Shown one piece after another: positions 1-8,296 of a DNA stretch of 64,000 nt (the first letter of the stretch is position 1; each line of letters begins with the position of its first letter). This DNA comes from DATMER01 sp035556715 (lineage in GTDB: Bacteria; Acidobacteriota; Thermoanaerobaculia; Multivoradales; UBA5704). The position numbers and the translations under genes are program-made. The DNA lies in contig DATMER010000125.1 of NCBI GenBank assembly GCA_035556715.1, forward strand, positions 38,668 to 102,667, in the 5' to 3' direction. The notes under the pieces are model-generated. The model searched no databases. It saw only the letters and a program-made list of their open reading frames with translations, and was not told where the DNA came from.

Positions 1-1622
1 GGGCCGGTGTCCTTGCGCTGCGCCGGGAAGCGGAGCTGGATGGCGTTGACGAGCTGCTCGCGCTGGAAGGGCTCCAGGTTCGAGCTGCGCTGGACCGCGT
101 CCTCCGCCTGGGCCGCCTGGTCGTGCGTGAGGTGGGTCAGGAGACGGGGAATCGTGCCGCCGGATTCGGCCAGCGCCAGGAGACGCAGCCGGTAGGCCGC
201 GAACTCGTCCCGCGCCGGAGCGGCGAGGATCTGCTGCAGCAGCCGCAATGGGTTGCGGGCGCGGATCGACTCGTCCACGGCCGCGCGCTCGGCCAGCCAT
301 GCAAAGGCCGCGGGGTAGCGATGCGGCTGGGCGAACAGCGTGTCGTAGAAGCGCTCCAGCTCCCGCGGCGCGCCCTCGACCGGGTCGCGCAGGCCGTCGG
401 CCAGGAGGTCCAGGGCGCGCGGATCGGTCTCCTTGGTCATGGCGCTGCGGTAGACCTCGGGCCAGTCCTCCCGGCGCTCGCGCACCATGGTGTAGGCGCG
501 CTCGCGGAGCAGGCGGTCCTCGATGCCGGCGAAGAGCCGCGTGGGGTCGCGCTGGAGGAGGAGCTCCTCGGGCGACCAGTCCACGTCCTCGGGCGCGCCG
601 CCGGTGCGCTCCAGGGCGAACCAGATCTCGAAGGCGAGGCCGGAGTCCTGGGCGGCCACGGCGTCGGCGACGCGCTCCAGGTTCTCGGCCATTCGCTGCC
701 GCAGCCCCGGGTCGCGGGCACCGTCGCGCTTCAGGCGCTCGATCTTCTTGCGCGGATCGGCCTTCTCGAAAGCCTTCCACAGGGTATCGACCGCGTCCGA
801 GCTGCTTTCGGCCCAGCGGTAGGTCTGGCGGCTGCCCGTGCCCGTGGCTACCACGTGGCCGTGCTTGCGCGCCGCGGACCACCAGGAGGTCCACTGCGAC
901 TCGGTGACGATGCCGCTCAGGATGTCCCGGATCTCCCCGGCGGTGAGCGGCCGGTCGTAGCTCTGGAGCGTCACCTGGAGCAGCTCCGGCGGCTTCAGGG
1001 CGGAGAGAGCCGCGCGGTCCTCCAGCTTGCGGCGGAGCACGTGGTCCGGCTCCAGCGGCTGGAGCAGCTTGGCCGCGGCCTTGAAACCGACCGTCATGCC
1101 CTTGATCCGCTCGAAGTCGACCTTGAAGCTCTCCAGGCCCAGGTTGGCCTCCGCGATGCGGCCCACGCCCTTGCCTTCCATGGCCACGACCGTGCCCACG
1201 TCGAAGGCGAGCAGGCTCTCGAGCTTCTCGACCTTCTCCCAAGTCTTGGGGATGTCGTGCGTGGCGCGCTGGAGGCCGACAGCGTCGGCCAGCCCCTGGA
1301 AAATGGAACGGGAGCCGTACAGGCGCTTCATGGTCGCCATGATGGCGGGGTGGAGCTTCTCGGGCGGGAGCAGGATGGAGCCGGCGCGCTGCAGCAGCTT
1401 GCGCCGGACGTCCCAGCGGCCGGCTTCGCGGAGCTGGTCATCCAACATCTCGATCAGCAGGCGGGCGCGCTCCTCCTGGCCGGTGCCGGTCAGGGCGCGG
1501 GCGACGCCGACGAAGTAGTCGAGGTCGATGGGGTCCTGCCCCATGGCGGCCAGCCACTCTCCCTCGATCGACTCGAAGTCTCCCTTGGCGAGGTGTGCTT
1601 GGGTGTCTCGTGAGATCGCCAT
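1..1622 (-). CDS. Long-form GreA-type transcription elongation factor, N-terminal part (3' end outside window)
   Basis: An open minus-strand frame runs from ATG at 1622 off the left edge, giving 540 visible residues without a stop. Residues 140-200 (FDVGTVVAMEGKGVGRI, then an FKVDFERIKG stretch and a PDHVLRRKL stretch) and the WTSWWSAARKHGHV segment near 244-257 resemble the long N-terminal extension of chlamydial-type GreA. In that family the GreA coiled coil and C-terminal domain follow; here they would lie left of base 1. GreA rescues backtracked RNA polymerase by stimulating transcript cleavage. The opposite strand carries a long open frame here, but its translation is low-complexity and motif-free. 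The family call rests on recalled motifs, since the diagnostic GreA domain is not in view. Confidence 0.62.
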   Translation of the reverse strand, partial: MAISRDTQAHLAKGDFESIEGEWLAAMGQDPIDLDYFVGVARALTGTGQEERARLLIEMLDDQLREAGRWDVRRKLLQRAGSILLPPEKLHPAIMATMKRLYGSRSIFQGLADAVGLQRATHDIPKTWEKVEKLESLLAFDVGTVVAMEGKGVGRIAEANLGLESFKVDFERIKGMTVGFKAAAKLLQPLEPDHVLRRKLEDRAALSALKPPELLQVTLQSYDRPLTAGEIRDILSGIVTESQWTSWWSAARKHGHVVATGTGSRQTYRWAESSSDAVDTLWKAFEKADPRKKIERLKRDGARDPGLRQRMAENLERVADAVAAQDSGLAFEIWFALERTGGAPEDVDWSPEELLLQRDPTRLFAGIEDRLLRERAYTMVRERREDWPEVYRSAMTKETDPRALDLLADGLRDPVEGAPRELERFYDTLFAQPHRYPAAFAWLAERAAVDESIRARNPLRLLQQILAAPARDEFAAYRLRLLALAESGGTIPRLLTHLTHDQAAQAEDAVQRSSNLEPFQREQLVNAIQLRFPAQRKDTG

Positions 1623-1649
1623 GGCTGGAGGAAGATACCAGAGATCAAA

Positions 1650-1679
1650 TTGAACGGCACGGCCCGGGACTGTTACTGT
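1650..1679 (+). promoter_or_regulatory. Candidate sigma-70-type promoter of the PRMT-like gene
   Basis: TTGAAC at 1650-1655 is followed after 18 bases by TACTGT at 1674-1679. The predicted start near 1686 leaves a short leader before the Shine-Dalgarno at 1695-1703. The site lies between divergent genes, and an upstream ATG at 1650 would overlap the -35 box, which argues against that start. Pattern match only. Confidence 0.35.
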
Positions 1680-1706
1680 AGCCGGACAACAAGAAAGGGG
1701 GAGCTC

Positions 1707-2909
1707 GTGGACCACGCCGCGACCTACCGGGTCTCTCAGAGCCTCACCATCCAGATCAACCCCAGGGGCCGGCTGGTCGCGTCGACCTCGGCCTTCTCCC
1801 GGCTGCCCAAGGAGCTGGGGCCGGAGGCCATCCCCGTCCTCCAGGCCTTCGGCGGAGGGAGCACGCCCGCGCGCGCCATGGCGGGGCTGGCCGAGGAGTG
1901 GGAGTTTGACGAGGCCGGCTTCGCCGAGCTGGTGGACACCCTCCTGGGAGAGGGGCTGCTCGTGCCGGAGAGAGAAGGGGGAGCGGCCTCCACGGACGGC
2001 TTCAACTCTCTCCAGATGCAGCACTTCATGGTGCGGGACACCATCCGGGTGATGGCCTACCGGGCGGCCATCACGGCCCATGCCCCGGGCAGGTCGGTGG
2101 TGGAGGTCGGCTGCGGCACGGGGATCCTTTCCCTCTTCGCCGCCCAGGCGGGAGCCCGCCGCGTGGTCGCCATCGAGGAGACCTCCATCGCCGGGCTCGC
2201 CCGCGAGATGGTACGCGCCAACGGCTTCGAGGGGGTGGTCGAGGTGGTCTCGGCCAACAGCCGGGACGTGGAGCTGGACGAGCCGGCCGAGCTGCTGATC
2301 CACGAGATCCTCGGCACCGATCCCTTCTCGGAGAACCTGATGCCCTACATCCTGGACGCCCGGGAGCGCCTCCTCGTGAAGGGGGGGAGGATGATCCCCG
2401 GCCGGCTCGAGCTCTACTGCGCCGGCATTCACGCGGAGGACCCGAACCCGGGGATTACCCGCAGCCTGGCCCTGCGGGAGGGACGCGAGCTGGCGGGGCT
2501 CTACGGCCTCGACTTCTCCCCCTACCTTCAGGCCATCCAAGACGAGCCGGAGTTCCGGCGCACCCTCTGGGTCCAGCAGCGCGAGTTCCCCCATCCCATC
2601 CTCTCGGCCGAGTGCCGGCTCTACGACCTGGACTTCTCGGCCGACCTCTCGGCCAGCGGTGAGACGGTCGAGGCGACACTCGAAATCCAGTCCGCCGGGG
2701 ACCTGACCTCCCTGGTCCTCTACTTCCGTGCCCACCTGGACGAGCGGATCTGCCTGACGACCTCCCCCTTCGCGCCGAAGACCCACTGGGGGTGGACGGT
2801 GCGTGACCTCACCCAGCCCTTGGCGGTGCGCGCCGGAGACCGGATCGCGCTGCGGGCGCGGGTCGAAACGGTCCTGGGACGACAGCAGCTCCAGGTGGAC
2901 CTTGCCTGA
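1707..2909 (+). CDS. PRMT-like class I SAM-dependent methyltransferase
   Basis: The protein has 400 residues. I chose GTG 1707 because AAGGGGGAG lies just upstream; an in-frame ATG at 1650 has no such site. Residues 1-90 look like a small winged-helix, PqqD-like N-terminal region. The Rossmann methyltransferase core starts near 130 with the SAM motif VEVGCGTG, and the acidic end of strand 2 is VAIEE. The segment IHEILGTDPFSENLM (about 198-212) has the two glutamates of the arginine methyltransferase double-E loop, and a beta-barrel-like C-terminus follows, as in PRMT enzymes. Cytoplasmic protein methylation, probably of arginine, is inferred; the substrate is unknown. Twelve bases separate it from the next gene. 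Confidence 0.72.
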   Translation: MDHAATYRVSQSLTIQINPRGRLVASTSAFSRLPKELGPEAIPVLQAFGGGSTPARAMAGLAEEWEFDEAGFAELVDTLLGEGLLVPEREGGAASTDGFNSLQMQHFMVRDTIRVMAYRAAITAHAPGRSVVEVGCGTGILSLFAAQAGARRVVAIEETSIAGLAREMVRANGFEGVVEVVSANSRDVELDEPAELLIHEILGTDPFSENLMPYILDARERLLVKGGRMIPGRLELYCAGIHAEDPNPGITRSLALREGRELAGLYGLDFSPYLQAIQDEPEFRRTLWVQQREFPHPILSAECRLYDLDFSADLSASGETVEATLEIQSAGDLTSLVLYFRAHLDERICLTTSPFAPKTHWGWTVRDLTQPLAVRAGDRIALRARVETVLGRQQLQVDLA

Positions 2910-2921
2910 GGGCTGATCTGG

Positions 2922-3680
2922 ATGGCCGAATCCGCGGCGTCATCCGAGCTCGACCCCGAGCTCGATCCCGAGCTCGTGCACCGGATGCGCGAGGCCGGGT
3001 CCGAGGAGCTGCTGGCCCTGGTGCGCGAGCACGCGGACCGTCTCGATCCTCCGGCCGTGCGCCTCATCCTGCGCAATCTTTACACCACGGCCGAGGTGGT
3101 CGAGGTGCTGGCCCAGCCGCGGCTGCTCTCCTTCTACGAGGTGCGGCGTGACCTGGCGCTCCATCCGCGCACGCCCGAGACGATGGCGCAGCAGCTCGTG
3201 CCCGGGCTCTACTGGCGGGATCTGGCGGCGCTCGGCGGGGACACGCGGCTGCACCCGAGGCGGAGGCGCACGGCCGATCAATACCTGGCCGCGCGCCTGC
3301 CGGAGCTGGCAATGGGGGAGAAGATCTCCATCGCCCGCCGGGCCGGTGCGGGGCTTCTCGCGCAGCTCCGGCACGACCCGAGCCCGCGGGTGATCGCGGC
3401 CCTGCTGGACAACCCTCGGCTGACAGAGGATATCCTTGCGCCGGTCGTGCACAGCGCGGCCACTCCGGGGCCGGTGCTGAAGCTGATCGCGGAGGACCGC
3501 CGATGGGGAGCGCGCTCCGGTCTGCAGGTGGCGATCTGCCGCAATCCGGGCACCCCGCTCGCCACCACCCTCAAGCTCCTCCCGCAGTTGCGGAAGCCCG
3601 AGCTGAAGGCCATCGGCAGCGATCCGCGCCTCTCCGAGGTGGTCCGGCAGCGGGCGCGACTCTTGCTGGGGGAGACATGA
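2922..3680 (+). CDS. Helical-repeat protein, paralogue of the protein at 4677-5696
   Basis: The protein has 252 residues, no signal peptide and no membrane segment, and is almost entirely predicted helix with repeated proline-initiated pairs of the HEAT or LRV kind. I recognise no catalytic motif. Its C-terminal ~110 residues align by eye with the end of the protein at 4677-5696: LLAQLRHDPSPRVIAALL against LRNILLRDTNPQVACAAL, and a shared pattern of V-x-x-I-A-x-x-R-x-W, then NP-x-T-x-L, then a terminal ALRL/RLLL helix. The start ATG is 12 bases after the methyltransferase stop, in an acidic Glu-Leu-Asp-Pro-rich N-terminus. A scaffold role with the adjacent RodZ-like protein is inferred from position only. 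Confidence 0.7.
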   Translation: MAESAASSELDPELDPELVHRMREAGSEELLALVREHADRLDPPAVRLILRNLYTTAEVVEVLAQPRLLSFYEVRRDLALHPRTPETMAQQLVPGLYWRDLAALGGDTRLHPRRRRTADQYLAARLPELAMGEKISIARRAGAGLLAQLRHDPSPRVIAALLDNPRLTEDILAPVVHSAATPGPVLKLIAEDRRWGARSGLQVAICRNPGTPLATTLKLLPQLRKPELKAIGSDPRLSEVVRQRARLLLGET

Positions 3681-3705
3681 GGGGATGGAATTGACGTAAA
3701 GCCAA

Positions 3706-4674
3706 GTGCCGCGTAAAGTTATGACTCGCGTGCCAAAAGACATGTCCAGACGAGAGAGAGTCCCTCCCCGCCAACCGGGCGGCGGCCCGGGGTCGGGTCC
3801 GGGAGAGCTGCCGCCTTCCATCGACAGCGGTGCCGGAGGTGCGGCCAAGCGGCAGCCCCCGTGGGACAAGCCACCGGAGCCGGGGGGCGCCTCCTTCGGC
3901 GACTGGCTCCGGCGCCAGCGGGAGATGCGCGAGATCAGCCTCCGCGACATCGCCGACCGGACCAAGATCAGCCTGCGCTACCTGCAGGCGATGGAGGACA
4001 ACCGGTTCGACCTCCTCCCCGCGCCCATCTTCGCCAAGGGTTTCCTCCGCGAGTACGCCCGCTACGTCGGGCTCTCCCCGGACGAAGTCGTCAACCACTA
4101 CCTGTCGGTCCAGCAGGCGGCGTCATCGGAAGAGGAAGGGGTCAAGAAGGACACGACCCTCGCGGGCCAGAGCCTCGCGAGCCAGAGACCGCACCGGGTC
4201 AAGCCCGTGCGGAGCTGGACCTATGGCCTGTTCCTCGCCCTCTCCGTGCTCGTGCTGATCGGGTTGGTGGCCGCGCTCTACTGGTATGCCGAGAGACGGC
4301 GCGACAACCCCGCGGAGGACGCGGCCCCGCCGCCCATTGCGGCGCCCCCGGCCCCCACTTCGGCCGCCGCGCCCATGCCCACGCCGGACAGGCCCAGGGC
4401 CCCCCTGGAGGTCACCCTCGACTTCACCGCCGACTGCTGGGTCGAGGTCGTGACCGACGGCAAGCCCCTGGTCGCCGAGCAGCGGGTGCAGGGCGAGTCG
4501 CTGCCCATCGAGGCGCAGGAGAGCGTGCAGATCAAGCTCGGCGACGCCGGCGCCGCCGAGATCCAGGTCAACGGCATCCCCTATCCGCTGAACGGCAAGC
4601 AGGGCGAGGTGCGGGAGGTCCTGATCGACCTGGAGACCGTCCGCCAGCTCCAAGGGAAGAAAGAGGCTCCCTGA
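3706..4674 (+). CDS. RodZ-like membrane protein (HTH, one TM, C-terminal DUF4115-like domain)
   Basis: After a Pro/Gly-rich N-terminus, residues 64-130 form a Cro/RodZ-type helix-turn-helix (SLRDIADRTKISLRYLQAME, then the typical LPAPIFAKGFLREYARYVGL). A basic linker leads to one membrane segment at about 173-195. A Pro/Ala-rich periplasmic linker follows, then a beta-rich DUF4115-type domain (about 233-315). RodZ links MreB filaments to the wall elongation machinery. The N-terminal extension is longer than in E. coli RodZ, and the start is uncertain: GTG 3706, ATG 3721 and ATG 3742 are all in frame without a strong ribosome site. It lies between two paralogous repeat-protein genes, three bases before the second. 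Confidence 0.82.
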   Translation: MPRKVMTRVPKDMSRRERVPPRQPGGGPGSGPGELPPSIDSGAGGAAKRQPPWDKPPEPGGASFGDWLRRQREMREISLRDIADRTKISLRYLQAMEDNRFDLLPAPIFAKGFLREYARYVGLSPDEVVNHYLSVQQAASSEEEGVKKDTTLAGQSLASQRPHRVKPVRSWTYGLFLALSVLVLIGLVAALYWYAERRRDNPAEDAAPPPIAAPPAPTSAAAPMPTPDRPRAPLEVTLDFTADCWVEVVTDGKPLVAEQRVQGESLPIEAQESVQIKLGDAGAAEIQVNGIPYPLNGKQGEVREVLIDLETVRQLQGKKEAP

Positions 4675-4676
4675 AC

Positions 4677-5696
4677 GTGGCCGACGCCCAGGCCTCGCTG
4701 CTCGATCAGGTCCGATCGGGGGCCAATCGCCAGCTTCAGGTGCTGGCGGCGAGCGGCTTTCTGCCGCTGGCTCCCGAGGACCTCATCCCGCTGCAGGTCC
4801 AGTTCGCGCGCGGCGGCGATCCCGAGCTCTCCTTCAAGGCGGCCGAGGCCCTGCGCCAGGTGGACACGCGGGTCGTGGCGGCCTTCCTGGAGCGCCAGGC
4901 GGGCGAGGACGTGCTCGCTTTCTTCGCGGCCCAGTCCTCCCACCCCCGCCTGCTGGAGACGATCCTGCGGCGGCGCGACGTGCCGCGCCGGCTCCTGATG
5001 GACCTGGCGCGCCGGCTCCCGCCCGACCTCCAGGAGATCCTGGTCCTGCGCCAGGACGCGATCGTGGACGAGCCCCGCATCCTGCAAGCCCTGGAGCAGA
5101 ACCCGGAGATCTCCGTCTACGTGCAGCGGCGGATCACCGAGTACCGCGAGCACCTGCTGCCGCGGGAGCGCGTCCGCCCCGCTCCGGTCCCGGCCGGGCC
5201 CGTGGAGGAGCTGGACGACGCAGCCCTGGCCGCGGCCGTGGAGGCGGCCCGCTCCCTCCCCGCCGAGGGCGAGATCGAGGAGAAGACCGGGCTCTCCGAG
5301 GGGCAGATCCGCCTGCTCGCGGTCCCGGCCCGGCTGAAGCTCGCGCGCGGCGCGCCCCGCAACCTGCGCAACATCCTGCTGCGGGACACCAACCCGCAGG
5401 TGGCCTGCGCGGCGCTCCTCTTCAACAACCTTTCGGACCAGGAGATCGAGCAGACCGCCGCCAGCCGCTCCGTGCATGAGGAGGTCCTGCAGGTGATCGC
5501 GAAGAAGCGCGAGTGGATCGGCCGCTATCCCGTGATGAAGGCGCTGATCCAGAACCCGCGGACCAACCTCCCAACAGCCCTCAAGTACGTGCCGCGGCTG
5601 TCGGTACGCGACCTGCGCGACCTGGCCAAGGACCGCAACATCCCGGACGCGGTTCGATCCCTGGCCCTCCGTTTGTATAGAATCAAGCAGCAATAA
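4677..5696 (+). CDS. Helical-repeat (HEAT/LRV-like) protein, second paralogue
   Basis: The protein has 339 residues and starts at GTG 4677, two bases after the RodZ-like stop, with a purine-rich site AAGGGAAGAAAGAGG ending 10 bases upstream. It is cytoplasmic and nearly all helix. Repeated units carry the pattern helix, D/N-P, helix, for example NPQVACAALLFNN and NPRTNLPTALKYVP. A Pro-rich linker around residue 165 splits it in two, and the second half matches the shorter protein at 2922-3680. No catalytic residues are evident. The paralogues flank a RodZ-like gene in one transcription unit, suggesting a joint role in a wall or membrane complex; this is inference. Confidence 0.72.
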   Translation: MADAQASLLDQVRSGANRQLQVLAASGFLPLAPEDLIPLQVQFARGGDPELSFKAAEALRQVDTRVVAAFLERQAGEDVLAFFAAQSSHPRLLETILRRRDVPRRLLMDLARRLPPDLQEILVLRQDAIVDEPRILQALEQNPEISVYVQRRITEYREHLLPRERVRPAPVPAGPVEELDDAALAAAVEAARSLPAEGEIEEKTGLSEGQIRLLAVPARLKLARGAPRNLRNILLRDTNPQVACAALLFNNLSDQEIEQTAASRSVHEEVLQVIAKKREWIGRYPVMKALIQNPRTNLPTALKYVPRLSVRDLRDLAKDRNIPDAVRSLALRLYRIKQQ

Positions 5697-5706
5697 GGAC
5701 CACGTG

Positions 5707-6336
5707 ATGCCGAAGGACTTCTACTCCGTCCTCGGGTTGCCTCGCAATGCGACCGAGGAGCAGCTCCGCCAGCGCTTCCGGGACCTGGCGCGCGCGCGCC
5801 ATCCCGACCGCTTCCAGGGATCGGAGAAGCTGCGGGCGGAGACGGACTTCCAGGAGATCACGCAGGCGTTCAACGTGCTCTCCGATCCGGAGCGGCGGCG
5901 GCAGCACGACCTGGAGCTGGCGCGGCCCGGCGCCGAATCGGACCCCCGGCAGCTCGCCCGCGCCTATATGCAGAGGGGCGTCAAGGCATACAAGGAGAAG
6001 AACTTCCTGGAGGCGGCGGACAACTTCGACCGCGCCACCAAGGCCGACCCCACCAGCTCGCAGACCTGGCACCACCTGGCCCTGGCGTGCGCCCAGCAGC
6101 AGAACTGGCTGCCGCGGGCCGTCTCTGCCATCGAGCGGGCCTGCGAGCTGGAACCGATGAACCCCTCCTATCGAAAACAGGCCGGGCGGATCTGCGCGCT
6201 CGCGGGACAGGCGGACCGCGCGGTGCTCCACTACCGGAAGGCGATCGAGTGGGGCGATGACGACCCCGCGATCCGCAGCGCCCTGGAGGAGCTGGAGAAA
6301 CCCTCCCGGCGGGGCCTGTTCGGAAAGGCTGGCTGA
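5707..6336 (+). CDS. J-domain protein with TPR repeats
   Basis: Residues 3-68 form a J domain with the HPD motif (ARHPDRF), which stimulates the Hsp70 ATPase. About 120 residues of tetratricopeptide-like helices follow (YMQRGVKAYKEKNFLEAADNF, then two further units). There is no Gly/Phe region or zinc finger, so it is not canonical DnaJ but a J-TPR protein that probably brings a partner to DnaK. I prefer ATG 5707 to GTG 5704. It is seven genes downstream of nothing heat-shock related; the only dnaK in the window is at 41963. The stop overlaps the next start (TGATG), indicating coupling to the phosphatase. Confidence 0.85.
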   Translation: MPKDFYSVLGLPRNATEEQLRQRFRDLARARHPDRFQGSEKLRAETDFQEITQAFNVLSDPERRRQHDLELARPGAESDPRQLARAYMQRGVKAYKEKNFLEAADNFDRATKADPTSSQTWHHLALACAQQQNWLPRAVSAIERACELEPMNPSYRKQAGRICALAGQADRAVLHYRKAIEWGDDDPAIRSALEELEKPSRRGLFGKAG

Positions 6337-7127
6337 TGCTGCGCGTGAAGGCCTGCGGGCTCTCCGATGTCGGGCTGACCCGGATCCACAACGAGGATTA
6401 CTTCGAGATCGATCCGCTGCACAAGCTTTACGTGGTCGCCGACGGCATGGGCGGCCACAGCCACGGAGAGGTCGCGGCGCAGATCGCGGTCCACGCCATC
6501 CGGGAGTTCATCGACAAGACCGCGGAGAAGGACACGACCTGGCCCTTCGGCATGGACAGCAAGCTGGAGCGGCACACGAACCTGCTCCGGATGGCGGTGC
6601 GCATCGCCCACGACCATGTCTTGAGGGCCATCAGCAAGGACGGCTCCCTCTACGGCATGGGCACCACGGTGGTCGGGTTCCTCCTGGCGGGGAACACCGC
6701 GGCCGTGGCGCACGTGGGCGACAGCCGGGCCTACCGTCTCCGCAGCGGCCGCCTGGACCAGCTCACCCAGGACCACACCTGGGTCAACGAGCAGGTCGTG
6801 GCGGGCTTCCTCTCCAAGGAGCAGGCCCGCTCCCATCCGCTCAAGAACGTGGTCACCCGCGCCCTGGGCGGCGAGAGCGAGGTCGTGGTCGACATCCGCG
6901 AGCTGGAGGTCAAGGCGGGCGACCTTTACCTCCTCTGCTCCGACGGCCTCACCGGCATGCTCTCGGACGCCGACATCCGCGAGCGCCTCTCCTCCGGCCG
7001 CGACCTCCACGAGATCTGCCGCAGCCTGGTCAACGACTCGAACGCCCGCGGCGGCATCGACAACGTCACGGTTGTCCTCCTCAAGGTGGAGGAGGACGGC
7101 GAGGATACGCAGGGGACGCGGGTTTAA
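6336..7127 (+). CDS. PP2C-family serine/threonine phosphatase
   Basis: The 263-residue cytoplasmic protein has the ordered PP2C motifs: SDVGLTRIHNEDYF at the N-terminus, VADGMGGHSHGE (metal Asp and Gly), MGTTVVGFL, AHVGDSRAYRL, LCSDGLTGML and GGIDNVTVVLL near the end. These supply the aspartates that bind two Mn/Mg ions. Its length is typical of bacterial Stp/PrpC enzymes that reverse Ser/Thr kinase phosphorylation. No kinase gene is adjacent. Coupling to the J-domain gene and the RodZ-like cluster suggests it acts on an envelope-associated kinase target, which is inference. Confidence 0.9.
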   Translation: MLRVKACGLSDVGLTRIHNEDYFEIDPLHKLYVVADGMGGHSHGEVAAQIAVHAIREFIDKTAEKDTTWPFGMDSKLERHTNLLRMAVRIAHDHVLRAISKDGSLYGMGTTVVGFLLAGNTAAVAHVGDSRAYRLRSGRLDQLTQDHTWVNEQVVAGFLSKEQARSHPLKNVVTRALGGESEVVVDIRELEVKAGDLYLLCSDGLTGMLSDADIRERLSSGRDLHEICRSLVNDSNARGGIDNVTVVLLKVEEDGEDTQGTRV

Positions 7128-7129
7128 AC

Positions 7130-8296
7130 GTGTTCGCCGTCATCGGCGGGGGCCCCGCGGGCGGCTCCGCCGCCCTGGCTCTGGCGCGGGCGGGCGCCGA
7201 AGTCGACCTTTACCTGCCAGCCCGTCCCGGCGAGAAGCCGTGCGGCGGGGCTGTCCCCGAGCACGTGCTGCCCCACCTGGAGGGCTTCGATCCCTCCCCT
7301 CTTCCCGCCGTGATCAGTCCCCAATCCGTCCTGGAAAACGCGTGGGGCGCGCTCCTCGATATAGACCTCGAAGGCATCCGCATCTTCCGCCGGGCCGATC
7401 TCGACCGCGCCATCGCGCAGGCGGCGGTAGACGCGGGAGCCCGGCAGATCCCGCGCAAGGCCGAGGCGCTGGACTGGGAAGGGGATGCGGTACGGGTCAC
7501 CGCGGGAGAGGAGACCCGGTCCTACGATTGGGTGATCGGCGCGGACGGCGCTCGTGGACGGACGCGGCGCAGCCTGGGATGCCCACCCCGCGGCGAGAGT
7601 GTCGGCCTGGGAGGGTCGATCTCAGGGCTGCGCTGCGACCGGCTCGTCCTCGCCTTTCCGGACCTCGGCGACTCCTATCTCTGGATCTTTCCCCGGCCGG
7701 GCGGGGCTTCGATCGGCATTGCCTACACGCCGGAGCGGCTCTCGGACGGCGCCGCCCGGGCCGCTCTCGACGCCTTCCTCGACCGACATCTGCCCGCGGG
7801 CTGGCGGGACCTCCCCGGACCGCGCTACCGCTACCCGATCCCGGTGTTCGGACCCTGGACACTGGAGGCGGTGAGAGCGGGCGCGGCGCGGCGGGTCCTC
7901 CTGGTGGGCGATGCGGCGGGGCTGGCCGATCCACTGACCCGCGAGGGGATCCGCTACGGCATGCTCTCCGGGCTCTGGGCCGCGGAGAGCATGCTCGCGG
8001 GCACACCCGAGGCGTACCCGGAGAGACTGGAGACTGAGTTGGGAGGGGAGATGGAGCGGGCGGCTCGCGCCCGCTCCCTTTTCTTTGACGACCCGATCGG
8101 TCAGTGGATGGTACCGGTCTGCCGGTACCACCTGGGCATCCGGCGGGTCCTGTCGGACCTGCTGGCCTGCCGCCAGCCCTACACGGGGTTGAGCCGGCGG
8201 CTGGTGAAGGCCGCGATCAGTTTCCGGCGGGAGCGGCGGGAGCGGCGGCCACCTTCTCGTCCCCGAACTCGTATCCCTTCCGCGCCCGCACCTTGA
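7130..8296 (+). CDS. FAD-dependent oxidoreductase, geranylgeranyl-reductase-like
   Basis: The protein has 388 residues from GTG 7130, two bases after the phosphatase stop. It opens with the dinucleotide-binding fold IGGGPAGGSAALALARAGAEV. It also has CGGAV as in geranylgeranyl reductases, a central VIGADGARGRTRR (DG motif) and a later LLVGDAAGLADPLTREGI (GD motif) that contacts FAD. These define the PHBH-fold flavoprotein group that includes geranylgeranyl reductases and halogenases. A lipid or quinone-type substrate is likely but unproven. The last ~26 residues are Arg/Pro-rich and read antisense through the 3' end of the VWFA gene, an 80-bp convergent overlap; the family core ends before it. 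Confidence 0.8.
   Translation: MFAVIGGGPAGGSAALALARAGAEVDLYLPARPGEKPCGGAVPEHVLPHLEGFDPSPLPAVISPQSVLENAWGALLDIDLEGIRIFRRADLDRAIAQAAVDAGARQIPRKAEALDWEGDAVRVTAGEETRSYDWVIGADGARGRTRRSLGCPPRGESVGLGGSISGLRCDRLVLAFPDLGDSYLWIFPRPGGASIGIAYTPERLSDGAARAALDAFLDRHLPAGWRDLPGPRYRYPIPVFGPWTLEAVRAGAARRVLLVGDAAGLADPLTREGIRYGMLSGLWAAESMLAGTPEAYPERLETELGGEMERAARARSLFFDDPIGQWMVPVCRYHLGIRRVLSDLLACRQPYTGLSRRLVKAAISFRRERRERRPPSRPRTRIPSAPAP

Noticed and set aside
123..1613. A ~496-codon open frame on the plus strand
   Set aside because: It is antisense to the GreA-like gene; its translation is low-complexity with no motif and no ribosome site.
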